DNA of 64,000 nt. It comes from Rhizobium aethiopicum (GTDB taxonomy: Bacteria > Pseudomonadota > Alphaproteobacteria > Rhizobiales > Rhizobiaceae). The number at the start of each line of letters is the position of its first letter. The first letter of the stretch is position 1. Location: the NCBI RefSeq assembly GCF_900094625.1, contig NZ_FMAJ01000005.1:62001-126000 (forward strand), written 5' to 3'. The notes beneath the pieces are model-generated. The model saw nothing but the letters and a program-made list of their open reading frames with translations. It made no database searches and was not told where the DNA came from. Positions 9,135 to 17,722 of the stretch are shown one piece after another. Position numbers and translations under genes: made by a program.

Positions 9135-9974
9135 TTAACCTTTAACCGCGCCGAGCGTCAGACCGCGCACGAGGTAACGTTGCATCAGAAGGACGAGAAC
9201 GACGACCGGTAGCGACATCACCACCCCGGCAGCCGAAGCAAGACCCCAGGCGATCGCCTTCGGCTTGATCGCGTTGGCTGCAATGACAGGCAGGGTCTTG
9301 GCTTCCTGAGAGGTCAGCATGCTGGCCAGAAGGAACTCGTTCCAGGCGAACATGAAGACGATGACCATAGTTGCCGCAAGACCCGGCAGCAGCAATGGTA
9401 GCGTCACCCTCCAGAAGGTCTCGAAACGGCTGCAGCCGTCAATCATCGCGGCTTCCTCGATAGACTGCGGAATGTCCTGGATAAACACGCGCATGACCCA
9501 GACGACGAAGGGCAGGCCCGAAAGCGCATAGGCAGCCGTCAGCAGCCACGGCGTGTCGAAAATGCCCAGCTGCCGGGCAATGATGAACATCGGGATGACG
9601 GAGACGATCGGCGGAAGCATACGGATCGACAGGATCTCGAAGGCGAGAACTTCCTTGCCCTTGATCTCGAACCTGGCGAGTGCGTAGGCCGCCATGGTGC
9701 CTGCGGCCATCGCTATTCCCGTCGACATGCCGACGATCAGCGCGCTGTTGATCAGCGCATCCCAGGCGTTAAGCTCGGTAAAGAGCTGCCGGTAATTGTC
9801 GAGGGTCGGACCAAAGGACCAGATCGGCGGGAAGGCGGAGATGTCCACTTCGGATTTGAACGAAGACGAAGCCATCCAGTAGATCGGAAACGCGAAGAAC
9901 AGTGCACCGGCGATCGCGAGTACATAGGCGGTGATACCGCTCAGACCCTGCTTGACGAAACTTGCATTTGACAT
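9135..9974 (-). CDS. CUT1-type ABC transporter permease (MalG-like)
   Basis: This 279-residue inner-membrane permease has six predicted helices and the cytoplasmic EAA loop (EEAAMIDG followed by the LPLLLPG stretch) that docks on the ATPase. A longer frame overlaps the upstream gene, but the ATG at 9974 is chosen because GAGGAG precedes it and it starts 11 bases after the partner permease ends. It forms a heterodimer with the product of the gene at 9986. Confidence 0.92.
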   Translation of the reverse strand: MSNASFVKQGLSGITAYVLAIAGALFFAFPIYWMASSSFKSEVDISAFPPIWSFGPTLDNYRQLFTELNAWDALINSALIVGMSTGIAMAAGTMAAYALARFEIKGKEVLAFEILSIRMLPPIVSVIPMFIIARQLGIFDTPWLLTAAYALSGLPFVVWVMRVFIQDIPQSIEEAAMIDGCSRFETFWRVTLPLLLPGLAATMVIVFMFAWNEFLLASMLTSQEAKTLPVIAANAIKPKAIAWGLASAAGVVMSLPVVVLVLLMQRYLVRGLTLGAVKG

Positions 9975-9985
9975 CGTCGCGCTCC

Positions 9986-10933
9986 TCAACGGTTTTCTTT
10001 GTCGGCAACCAGCTTGAGGAAGCCGGTCACATTGACGAAGACGATGACAATCAGAAGGATGATCAGCAGCGCGATCCACGACAGTGCTGAACCGTAGCCG
10101 AGATCGAAGATGCGGAAATTGACGCGCTGCAGGTAAACGCTGAGGAGGTCGGTCGCGAAATCCGGGCCGCCACGCGTGATGATATAAACAGTGTCATAGG
10201 TGCGGAAAGCATCGACGATGCGCAGCAGCGTAGCGATGACGATCACCGGCTTCAGCATCGGCAAGGTCACATGGATAAAGGTGCTCAGATGGCCGGCGCC
10301 ATCGATCTGGGCAGCCTCGAAAGGGCTTCGGGGCAGCGAACGAAGGCCTGCGAAAATGATGATGAACATGAACGGCGTCCACTGCCAGACGTCGACGAGG
10401 ATGACTGATGCCAGCGCCCCGCTCGGCGAGCCGGCCCATGCAAGCGGCGCGATGCCGATGAAGGACAAGAGGTAATTGAGGATACCGAGATCGGGCATCA
10501 TCATCGTGCGCCAGACAATACCGACGGCGATCGGCGTAATCAGCATCGGAATGAGCAAAAAAGTCCGCAGAAATAAGAAGCCGGGCCTGTTCTGGTTGAA
10601 AAGAAGCGACAGCAGGACGGCCAGCGTCAGCGAGATGCTGACGCTGACAGCCGTGAACAGGAGCGTCAGGGTGACCGAATGCCAAAACTGACCATCGCTG
10701 AAGGCGCGGACATAGTTGCCGACGCCGATGACGGAATAGGTCGTGCCGAACGTTGGATTGTAGTTCGTCAGCGAGATGTAGAGCGAATGCAGCAGCGGGT
10801 AGAGCCCGACCACATTCATGATGATAAGGGTCGGCGCGAGCAGCAGCCACTGCACGTTCTTCTCGCCTGCGCGAACTGCTTTTGTTGCACCGATCGCCGC
10901 CGGTGCAATCCCGATGGAGCCAGCCTTGGCCAT
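9986..10933 (-). CDS. CUT1-type ABC transporter permease (MalF-like)
   Basis: This 315-residue permease has six or more membrane helices beginning near residue 28 and an EAA loop ([10 protein letters not shown], followed by VTLPMLKP). It is the first permease after the solute-binding gene and is separated from it by a strong hairpin at 10953-10978. Start chosen with the ribosome site AAAAGGAAAT about six bases upstream. Confidence 0.92.
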   Translation of the reverse strand: MAKAGSIGIAPAAIGATKAVRAGEKNVQWLLLAPTLIIMNVVGLYPLLHSLYISLTNYNPTFGTTYSVIGVGNYVRAFSDGQFWHSVTLTLLFTAVSVSISLTLAVLLSLLFNQNRPGFLFLRTFLLIPMLITPIAVGIVWRTMMMPDLGILNYLLSFIGIAPLAWAGSPSGALASVILVDVWQWTPFMFIIIFAGLRSLPRSPFEAAQIDGAGHLSTFIHVTLPMLKPVIVIATLLRIVDAFRTYDTVYIITRGGPDFATDLLSVYLQRVNFRIFDLGYGSALSWIALLIILLIVIVFVNVTGFLKLVADKENR

Positions 10934-10952
10934 AACAGATTTCCTTTTGGAG

Positions 10953-10978
10953 GGTCACGGCACGACGATGCCGTGACC
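10953..10978 (-). repeat. Intercistronic hairpin after the binding-protein gene
   Basis: A perfect 10-bp inverted repeat, GGTCACGGCA/TGCCGTGACC, with a six-base loop, lies between the stop of the binding protein (10992) and the permease start (10933). It has no following T-run, so it is more likely an mRNA-stabilising or attenuating structure than a full terminator. Confidence 0.75.
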
Positions 10979-10991
10979 GAAAAGTTGGCAG

Positions 10992-12299
10992 TTAGGATCG
11001 GATGACGGAGGCCAACGCCTTTTCGGCATCATCCATGGCTTCCTGTGGCGTCTTGCGCCCATTCACACCCGCGAGAATGTTCTCGTAAAGCACGCGCTGG
11101 ACTTCCACGGCATTGGTGAGCCGGTACGGAGGAATGCTGACGGGCGAGGTTCCACGTTTGTTGAAATCGCGGAACGCCTGGAGCATCGGCACTTTGGCCA
11201 GAACCTCGTTGCTGTCGATATCGGACTGCAAGCATAGGGAGGACTCGCCGCCCTCGCGGAAGAGCTTGTAGGCTTCACCCTCGCTCATCCACTTCAGGAA
11301 CTTGTAGGCTTCAGCCTTATTTTCAGACGCGGCGTTGATGAGGATCGACCAGCCGCCGATCATTGACTGCTGAAACTTTTCCGTCGGAGCGACCGTATAA
11401 CCGAACTTGCCCTTGTGCGGGCCGTCCTCGATGCCAACGATAACGTCTGACCAAGTGACCATCATCGCAGCCTTGCCCTGCTGCATGGTAGAGGATCCCT
11501 CGGCATAGTCGAAGCCTTCGACACCTTTCGGCGTGAACGGCAAGACTTCGCGCAGCCGTTCGATCGCCTTGGCGCCCTGGCCTTCCGAGTTGAAGACGAC
11601 CTTGTTGTTTTCATCAAGGACTCCATCATCATGCGGCTCGATCTTGGTCATGCCCATAAGGCGGCTGCCCCAGTCGCCGCTCATATGTGCATCCTGGCCA
11701 CCGAGCATCAGAACGTTGCCGGCAACCTCGCTGGAATGCAGCTTCTGGGCTGCGTCACGGTATTCGTCCCAGGTTTCCGGAACCTTGGTGATGCCGGCCT
11801 TTTCGAACAGGTCCTTGCGATAGACGAAGACCGGTGTCGTCATTGCCACCGGCAGGCCCCATCGTTTGCCTTCGTATTCGGTGTATTGGGTGGAAGCGGG
11901 TGAGAGCTTGCCGACGGCAATTTCCGGCAGCGACGCATCCTCGGCCCGAATGTCCTCGAATGCGCTTGCCCAGCCGTTGCGCAGCGGCTGGCGGATCCAA
12001 AGATTGTCCGTGGTGAAAATATCAAAGGTAGTGGAGCCCTGGCTGAGCTCGATCAGTAGCTTCTCGTAATGGGCTTCGTAGGCGTTGGATTCGCCCGTGA
12101 TCTTGGCGCCGGCATAGGCGTTTGCAACGCTGCCCGTCAGAGCGTTCGACCATGCGACGTTGCTGTTCAGGACATTGACAGCTGCGGCGGCGGCAAAGCT
12201 GCGACGTGCCGGGAGCAGTGCGTATGCCGCAGCCCCCGCGGCCAGCGTCCGCATCAAGGCACGCCGAGACAATTCACTGGAAAAAGGCCCTTGTGTCAT
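10992..12299 (-). CDS. ABC transporter solute-binding protein (SBP_bac_1 type)
   Basis: This is a 435-residue periplasmic binding protein of the sugar (family 1) class. The N terminus has a twin-arginine-like signal (SRRALM at 10-15, then a hydrophobic stretch and an Ala-rich cleavage zone near 36-40). It is the first gene of the minus-strand operon, and a LacI-type operator lies 53 bases upstream. Ligand unknown: CUT1 systems take sugars and polyols, but the downstream aspartase, aldehyde dehydrogenase and divergent aspartate dehydrogenase suggest a nitrogen-containing or modified sugar-like compound. Confidence 0.9.
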   Translation of the reverse strand: MTQGPFSSELSRRALMRTLAAGAAAYALLPARRSFAAAAAVNVLNSNVAWSNALTGSVANAYAGAKITGESNAYEAHYEKLLIELSQGSTTFDIFTTDNLWIRQPLRNGWASAFEDIRAEDASLPEIAVGKLSPASTQYTEYEGKRWGLPVAMTTPVFVYRKDLFEKAGITKVPETWDEYRDAAQKLHSSEVAGNVLMLGGQDAHMSGDWGSRLMGMTKIEPHDDGVLDENNKVVFNSEGQGAKAIERLREVLPFTPKGVEGFDYAEGSSTMQQGKAAMMVTWSDVIVGIEDGPHKGKFGYTVAPTEKFQQSMIGGWSILINAASENKAEAYKFLKWMSEGEAYKLFREGGESSLCLQSDIDSNEVLAKVPMLQAFRDFNKRGTSPVSIPPYRLTNAVEVQRVLYENILAGVNGRKTPQEAMDDAEKALASVIRS

Positions 12300-12352
12300 A
12301 TCAGTTCCCCTTATTTTGAAGGACGCTCTCGGCGAGTTTTCTTCCGTGCCGA

Positions 12353-12364
12353 GTAAACGTTTTC
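12353..12364 (+). promoter_or_regulatory. LacI-type operator for the importer operon, copy 3
   Basis: GTAAACGTTTTC lies immediately after the predicted -10 of the minus-strand promoter of the binding-protein gene and 124 bp before the LacI start. It is well placed to repress the importer operon and perhaps the regulator itself. Confidence 0.75.
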
Positions 12365-12393
12365 ACAAAAACACCGGGCTTCCGCTTTGTCAA
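12365..12393 (-). promoter_or_regulatory. Predicted promoter of the importer operon
   Basis: On the minus strand, TTGACA (12388-12393) is followed after 17 bases by TTTTGT (12365-12370). The -35 is a perfect match and the -10 is weak. The LacI operator adjoins it downstream, which supports the assignment. Confidence 0.45.
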
Positions 12394-12488
12394 TGCGGTT
12401 TTTGTGGACGCATTGAAATTGCGCAAATATAAATAAGCCAAACCTGGGCCGGCCCAACGTGCTCAGATGCAAGGAGCCATGAGCTATT

Positions 12489-13535
12489 ATGAAGAAAATG
12501 CCAGAAAATTTGCGACGCGCGACGATCCATGACGTCGCCAGGGCCGCAGACGTATCGATTGCAACGGTGTCGCGGGTGCTGAACAAGCCCGAAAGGGTGA
12601 ATCGAGAAATGCACGATCGGGTAATGGCAGCAGCCTCTGAGCTCGGCTACACCACAAATTCTGCAGGAAAAGCCCTGAAAATCGCTCGAACACGCACGAT
12701 CGGAACGCTTCTGCCGCGGCTTGACGATCCGATCTTCTCGGAAATTGCCCACGGCGTTCAGGAGACACTGTTCGCCCATGATTACGTCGGCTTCCTGCAA
12801 ACATCAGGCTATGACAATAGTCAAATATTTGATGCGGTCTTTCGGTTATTAAATCGAGGTGCCGAGGGAGTACTTGTCTTCGGTCGAATAGATGATGAAA
12901 AATTACTTGCGTTTATTAAGAATAATCACGTTCCAATCCTGCAGATCTATTCGTATCTTGAGGGCAATCCCCTTCCTTCTGTCGGAATCGACAACTATGC
13001 ATCGACCCAAAAAATCGCGCAGCTGATGTTGCAGCTCGGGCATCGGGAGATTGCTCATATTTCGGGGCCGACCAAGGGCAACGACCGTCAGCAATCGCGG
13101 CGCAGGGCCTACGAGGACACGATGCAGGCCAATGGACTGAAGACAACGATGCAGATGGTGCAGCCTGGCTACACCATCAATGACGCCGGGCAGGCGTTCC
13201 GGAGAATTCTTGAAGAAAACCCAAAGGTTACGGCTGTTATATGCGCTACAGACCTGCTCGCCTGTGGCGTCCTTGCCGAATGCCGAAAGCTCGGAATCGG
13301 CGTCCCTAATGACATCTCAGTCTCGGGCTTCGAGGATGTCGCCTTCGCCTCGCTGCTTTACCAGCCACTGACGACGCTTGCGGTTCCCTCAGGCGATATG
13401 GGCCGTTACGCGGCGCGCGCAATGATCGCGAATCTCGAGGAGGGTCAGAAGCTCACCTCGATGCAGTTCGAAACAAGCCTCATTCTGCGCGACTCAATCG
13501 CGCGGGCTCCGAGCGGTTCAAACAGAGCCGCTTGA
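12489..13535 (+). CDS. LacI-family transcriptional regulator
   Basis: This 348-residue repressor has an N-terminal LacI helix-turn-helix at about 10-30 (TIHDVARAADVSIATVSRVL), the hinge helix near 55, and a periplasmic-binding-protein-like effector domain from about 65 to 335. The ATG at 12489 is in frame; AAGGAG lies 12 bases upstream, so an internal ATG at 12498 is a weaker alternative. It sits between the two divergent operons, each of which carries an identical 12-bp operator near its promoter. It is thus the obvious local regulator, presumably released by the imported substrate or an early intermediate. Confidence 0.92.
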   Translation: MKKMPENLRRATIHDVARAADVSIATVSRVLNKPERVNREMHDRVMAAASELGYTTNSAGKALKIARTRTIGTLLPRLDDPIFSEIAHGVQETLFAHDYVGFLQTSGYDNSQIFDAVFRLLNRGAEGVLVFGRIDDEKLLAFIKNNHVPILQIYSYLEGNPLPSVGIDNYASTQKIAQLMLQLGHREIAHISGPTKGNDRQQSRRRAYEDTMQANGLKTTMQMVQPGYTINDAGQAFRRILEENPKVTAVICATDLLACGVLAECRKLGIGVPNDISVSGFEDVAFASLLYQPLTTLAVPSGDMGRYAARAMIANLEEGQKLTSMQFETSLILRDSIARAPSGSNRAA

Positions 13536-13560
13536 CGCTTTTCGAGAAAACGTTTACTCC
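13532..13560 (+). promoter_or_regulatory. Predicted promoter of the catabolic operon
   Basis: TTGACG (13532-13537) and TACTCC (13555-13560) are 17 bases apart, with the LacI operator inside the spacer. The -10 is a poor match, so this rests mainly on position and on the operator. Confidence 0.4.
13546..13557 (-). promoter_or_regulatory. LacI-type operator for the catabolic operon, copy 4
   Basis: GAAAACGTTTAC lies 10 bases after the LacI stop and 51 bases before the racemase-family gene. It is the exact reverse complement of the site at 12353. Confidence 0.75.
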
Positions 13561-13608
13561 TTTTCTGGTAAGAGAGCCGCGGGTCAAGTTGCGGAAAAGG
13601 GGTTATAC

Positions 13609-14643
13609 ATGCGTTTCAGCAGAATGGTGACTGTCGTCGGCGCCCATGCGGCCGGCGAGCTTAACGAAGTCATCACCGGAGGCGTGCTGCCGGTGCCCGG
13701 CGACACCATTTTCCAGAAGATGCAATATCTGGAAAAACATGGTGACGAGTTGCGGCAATTCCTGCTTCATGAGCCGCGCGGCAAGGTCACCCAGTGCGTC
13801 AATCTGGTGCTGCCTGCAACCCATCCGGAAGCCGATGCCGGTTTCATCATCATGGAAGCGGAATATTACGTGCCGATGTCTGGCACCAACACGATCTGCA
13901 CCGCAACGGTGCTGCTTGAAACCGGCATGATCCCGATGGTCGAGCCGGTCACCCAGCTGACGCTAGAGGCCCCTGCGGGTCTCGTGAAAGTCAGGGCGGA
14001 CTGCAAGGACGGCAAGGTAACCGGCATTACCTTCGCCAATGTGCCCTCTTTCGTCATGGCTCTCGATCGCAAGGTGGAAGTGCCAGGGCTCGGCACCATC
14101 ACCGCAGACGTTGCCTATGGCGGCATGATCTACGTGCTCGTCGATGCAAACGCACTGGGCTACGATATTACTCAGGACGAGGCGGCCGAACTCGTCGACG
14201 TCGGTGAAAAGATCAAGTTGGCCGCTGCAGAGCAGATCCCCGCCATCCACCCGGAAAATCCGGAAATTCACACGATCAACCAGACCCTATTTGCCGGTCC
14301 TATGCGCACGGAAAATGGCGTCAAGCGATCGAAAAACACTGTCATCGTGTCGCCCGGTCGCCACGATCGCTCACCCTGCGGCACCGGCACCAGTGCGCGC
14401 CTTGCCGTGCTACATGCCAAGGGTCAGATCGGTGTCGGCGAGCGATTCGTACACGAGTCAATCATTGGCACCGAATTCATCGGTGAGGTCATCGAAACAA
14501 CCACGGTCGCCGGCCGGCCGGCGATCCGACCCGCCATCACCGGCACCGCCTGGATTTCCGCTTTTCATCAGTATGTCCTCGATCCAACCGATCCGTTCCC
14601 GACCGGCTACAAGCTCGGCGATACTTGGAAGACCTCGAGATAG
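13609..14643 (+). CDS. Proline racemase-family enzyme with a Ser/Cys catalytic pair
   Basis: This is a 344-residue member of the proline racemase/hydroxyproline epimerase superfamily, cytosolic and cofactor-independent. The second catalytic position is Cys257 in SPCGTGT. The first position, Cys in proline racemase and Thr in trans-3-hydroxyproline dehydratase, is Ser91 in PMSGTNT. Ser/Cys members are known, and some epimerise 4-hydroxyproline, but others are uncharacterised. The SGTNT loop also replaces the usual CGH, so the His after the first catalytic residue is missing. It is the first gene of the plus-strand operon, and there is no proline or hydroxyproline gene nearby. Its substrate is probably another alpha-amino or alpha-hydroxy acid linked to the aspartate-forming steps. 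Confidence 0.85.
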   Translation: MRFSRMVTVVGAHAAGELNEVITGGVLPVPGDTIFQKMQYLEKHGDELRQFLLHEPRGKVTQCVNLVLPATHPEADAGFIIMEAEYYVPMSGTNTICTATVLLETGMIPMVEPVTQLTLEAPAGLVKVRADCKDGKVTGITFANVPSFVMALDRKVEVPGLGTITADVAYGGMIYVLVDANALGYDITQDEAAELVDVGEKIKLAAAEQIPAIHPENPEIHTINQTLFAGPMRTENGVKRSKNTVIVSPGRHDRSPCGTGTSARLAVLHAKGQIGVGERFVHESIIGTEFIGEVIETTTVAGRPAIRPAITGTAWISAFHQYVLDPTDPFPTGYKLGDTWKTSR

Positions 14644-14655
14644 GGGCCGGCGCAG

Positions 14656-16398
14656 ATGGTCTTCTCACTGGTGCTGACAGAGGCCCGTTACAGCATCCGT
14701 CAACCGACAAGCTCCGCGAACACAACTACGGTGACAAAAATGGGAAAGATTTCGACCGTGCCGTCACGCTCATCCTATGATTACGTGATCATCGGCTCCG
14801 GTTCGGCAGGCAGCGTGCTCGCCGGCCGCCTCTCCGAAGACGGCAAGAACCGTGTGCTTCTCCTGGAAGCGGGACCTTCCGACCAGCACATACACATCCG
14901 CATGCCTGCAGCACTTCCGCTGCCACTTGCAAACGACCGCTTCAACTGGTTCTACACCTCGGAACCCGAGCCTCACCTCAACAACCGAACCATCCTTGAG
15001 GCGCGCGGGCGAGTGCTCGGCGGGTCTTCATCGATCAATGGGATGAATTGGGTGCGCGGCAGTCCGTGGGACTACGACAGCTGGGCGGCCATGGGTCTTG
15101 AAGGTTGGAGCTACAAAGACGTTCTCCCCTATTTCCGCCGTGCCGAAACGTCAGACAAGGGCAGCAGCGCCTACCGCGGCGGCAAGGGTCCGATGAAGAT
15201 CGAGACCTGTAAGGCCGACAGCCCGCTCTACCGCGCCTTTATCAAGGCTGGCGTACAAGCTGGCCATCCCCTTATCGAAGATCACAACGCCTACCGTCAG
15301 GAAGGTGTGCATATCACCCAGCGCAATATCGGGCATGGCATACGCTGGAGCTCCTCCCAAGCCTATATCCATGCTCAGCCGCAGCGCGCCAATCTCGACG
15401 TCGTCATCAAGGCCAAAGTGCTGAAGATCGAGTTTGAAGACAAGCGTGCCGTTCGGGTGCGCGCGCGCATCGATGGCAAGCATTTCTCGATCGGCGTCGA
15501 CAAGGAAGTGCTCCTGGCGGCCGGCGCGCTTAATTCGCCACAACTGCTGATGCTGTCGGGCATCGGTGCTGCCGAGGAGCTTCGCAAGCTCTCCATCCCG
15601 GTTGTCCAGGATCTTCCGGGTGTCGGCAAAGGTCTGAAAGACCATGTCGCCGCTCCCGTGCAATATCGCGCGACGAAGCCCGTCTCGATTGTCGGAAAAC
15701 TGACACGTTTCGGCAAATTAAAGCTTGGTCTTCAGTGGCTGGTTGCCAAGAAGGGCCTCGGGGCAACGAACTTCTTCGAAGTCGGTGGCTTCCTGCGGAC
15801 CAACAACAAGCATCCTGTCCCGAACGTCCAGTTGGAATTCGTTCCGCTCATCGGCGAGATGCAGCACGGCAGCGTCGCACTGGAAAACGGCTTCCAATAT
15901 TTCTTCAGTCTGATGCGTCCGAAAAGTGAAGGTCGAGTCTGGCTTGCAAGCGCCGATCCCGATGTTGCGCCCAAGTTCGTGTTCAATTTCCTTGAGCACG
16001 AGGATGACCGCAAGGAGGCAATCGAGGCCGTCCGCGCCATCCGCCACATCGTGTCGCAGCCGGCCTGGAGCGACATCCGCGGCGAGGAGGTAACGCCCGG
16101 TAAGGCCGCGCAATCCGACGAGGACATCCTGGCGTTTCTGCGCAAGGAGGCCGGGACAAACTATCATCCCTGCTGCAGCTGCCGCATGGGAACCGATAGC
16201 ATGTCGGTCGTCGACGCCCGTGCCAGGGTCCATGGCATCGACAACCTGCGCGTCATCGATGCCTCGATTATGCCTGCCATCGTCAGCGGCAACTTGAACG
16301 CCCCGGTCATCATGATGGCCGAAAAGCTTTCGGACGACATTCTCGGCAAAAGGCTTCCGAGCGAATTGGCCGACTACTACCTGCCAGCGGCAGAGTGA
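14656..16398 (+). CDS. GMC-family FAD-dependent oxidoreductase
   Basis: This 580-residue FAD enzyme of the glucose-methanol-choline family resembles choline dehydrogenase. The dinucleotide motif GSGSAG is at 47-52. The second GMC signature includes AGALNSPQLLMLSG near residue 295. The C-terminal catalytic block is NYHPCCSCRMG followed by GNLNAPVIM, giving the His and Asn bases. About 35 residues precede the FAD motif, so the ATG at 14740 (MGKIST) is a possible alternative, but AGGGG before 14656 supports the longer form. It begins 12 bases after the racemase gene and should oxidise an alcohol to an aldehyde or ketone. Confidence 0.88.
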   Translation: MVFSLVLTEARYSIRQPTSSANTTTVTKMGKISTVPSRSSYDYVIIGSGSAGSVLAGRLSEDGKNRVLLLEAGPSDQHIHIRMPAALPLPLANDRFNWFYTSEPEPHLNNRTILEARGRVLGGSSSINGMNWVRGSPWDYDSWAAMGLEGWSYKDVLPYFRRAETSDKGSSAYRGGKGPMKIETCKADSPLYRAFIKAGVQAGHPLIEDHNAYRQEGVHITQRNIGHGIRWSSSQAYIHAQPQRANLDVVIKAKVLKIEFEDKRAVRVRARIDGKHFSIGVDKEVLLAAGALNSPQLLMLSGIGAAEELRKLSIPVVQDLPGVGKGLKDHVAAPVQYRATKPVSIVGKLTRFGKLKLGLQWLVAKKGLGATNFFEVGGFLRTNNKHPVPNVQLEFVPLIGEMQHGSVALENGFQYFFSLMRPKSEGRVWLASADPDVAPKFVFNFLEHEDDRKEAIEAVRAIRHIVSQPAWSDIRGEEVTPGKAAQSDEDILAFLRKEAGTNYHPCCSCRMGTDSMSVVDARARVHGIDNLRVIDASIMPAIVSGNLNAPVIMMAEKLSDDILGKRLPSELADYYLPAAE

Positions 16399-16409
16399 AG
16401 GAGTTCCAC

Positions 16410-16916
16410 ATGACTGCAAACACTGAACGCAAAGGCGATGTCTTGATCCTGCGTCCAGAAGAAGGCAGGAATTTCTGGCAGCCAATGCCTGCCAACGGTC
16501 ATATTTCGGTGCGCGTTGCGCCCGGCTTCGTCAAGGTCGAGACCCCATTCAGCTTGGGCACGCAGACCTTGCCGCCGCAGGGCTATGTCCGCGAACATGC
16601 CCATCCGGTCCATGATGAGGTCCTGCATTTCATCTCCGGCAAGGGCAAGGCCGTCGTCGAAGGCGTGGAGTATGACGCCCTGCCCGGCACGACGATTTTC
16701 GTCGGCCGCAATCGCAAACACAAATTCATCAACACCAGTGCGGACCAAGACCTGCATTGGCTCTGGTTCATCCAGCCCAACGGACTGGAGGACTTCTTTG
16801 AGGAGATCGGCCGTCCGAGGGAGCCGGGTCAGCCCGATCCGACACCCTTCCCCCGACCGGAAGACGTGTTGGAAATCGAGCGGCGCACTGCGTTCGTCGC
16901 AGCCAAGCCGGAATAA
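16410..16916 (+). CDS. Cupin-domain protein
   Basis: This 168-residue protein has one cupin barrel in the middle: motif 1 reads REHAHPVHDEVLHFISG (two or three His and a Glu metal ligand), and motif 2 near RNRKHKFINTS supplies the last His. The ATG at 16410 is chosen over a GTG five codons upstream because AAGGAG is properly spaced. It may be a metal-dependent dioxygenase, isomerase or simple sugar-binding cupin. Its place between the GMC oxidoreductase and the hydrolase suggests it acts on their intermediates. Confidence 0.78.
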   Translation: MTANTERKGDVLILRPEEGRNFWQPMPANGHISVRVAPGFVKVETPFSLGTQTLPPQGYVREHAHPVHDEVLHFISGKGKAVVEGVEYDALPGTTIFVGRNRKHKFINTSADQDLHWLWFIQPNGLEDFFEEIGRPREPGQPDPTPFPRPEDVLEIERRTAFVAAKPE

Positions 16917-16932
16917 CGCCTAGGGGATCGAA

Positions 16933-17721
16933 ATGCCTACGATAGTGGCGTCGGATGGATGCCGGGTGACCTACGACGTCTCCGGCAACGGCGAAGTATT
17001 GCTTCTCATACCGGGGCTCGGCGGCCAAGCTAGCTTCTGGTCGGCGATCGCTCGCCGCCTTGCCGAGAACTATCAGGTTGTCTCCTTCGACCACCGCGGT
17101 ACGGGCCGCAGCGATCGGCCAGACGGAAAGTACTCGATCGCGCGTATTGCCGAGGATGCGTGCCAGATCCTGCACGATATCGGCGCGGCAAGCGCCGGCA
17201 TCATAGGCCATTCGACCGGCGGAATGATCGCGCAGTATCTGTCACTCGACCATCCCGAGCGGGTCAATCGGCTTGTCATCAGCGGCAGCTGGGAAAAACC
17301 CGATGCGCGTTTTCGCACGATGTTCGAAGCCAGGCTGGGCGTGCTTCTGGAGGCGGGGCCAAAAGTGTATCAGCGCCTGACGCACGCAATGGGTTACCCT
17401 GCCGACTACCTCGACCGCCATCGGATCGAGCTCGACGCCGTTATCGAAGCTTCCCAGTCTGCCTTGTCGCCTCTGGCGGTGGCCAGTGCCCGGATCGACA
17501 TGCTGTTTTCCGATTATCGATCCGACGAACTGGCTAGGATTGGGGCGCCGACGCTCGTCATTGGCGCAACGGACGACGCTCTCATTCCCTTTTATCACTC
17601 GCAGCGGCTTGCCGCGATGATCCCAGCGGCGAAGCTGACAGTGCTCGATGGCGCTCATTTCTTTCCGAAGGTGCACCCTGACAGGTTCGTAAAGATCGTC
17701 CGCCAATTTCTGGAGTACTGA
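16933..17721 (+). CDS. Alpha/beta-fold hydrolase
   Basis: This 262-residue serine hydrolase resembles 3-oxoadipate enol-lactonase. The nucleophile elbow is GHSTGG with Ser94; the acid is probably the Asp of GATDDALIP and the base the His of DGAHFFPK. There is no signal peptide. AGGGGATC precedes the ATG. It probably opens a lactone or ester produced by the preceding GMC oxidation, which is inference from gene order only. Confidence 0.85.
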   Translation: MPTIVASDGCRVTYDVSGNGEVLLLIPGLGGQASFWSAIARRLAENYQVVSFDHRGTGRSDRPDGKYSIARIAEDACQILHDIGAASAGIIGHSTGGMIAQYLSLDHPERVNRLVISGSWEKPDARFRTMFEARLGVLLEAGPKVYQRLTHAMGYPADYLDRHRIELDAVIEASQSALSPLAVASARIDMLFSDYRSDELARIGAPTLVIGATDDALIPFYHSQRLAAMIPAAKLTVLDGAHFFPKVHPDRFVKIVRQFLEY

Positions 17722-17722
17722 T

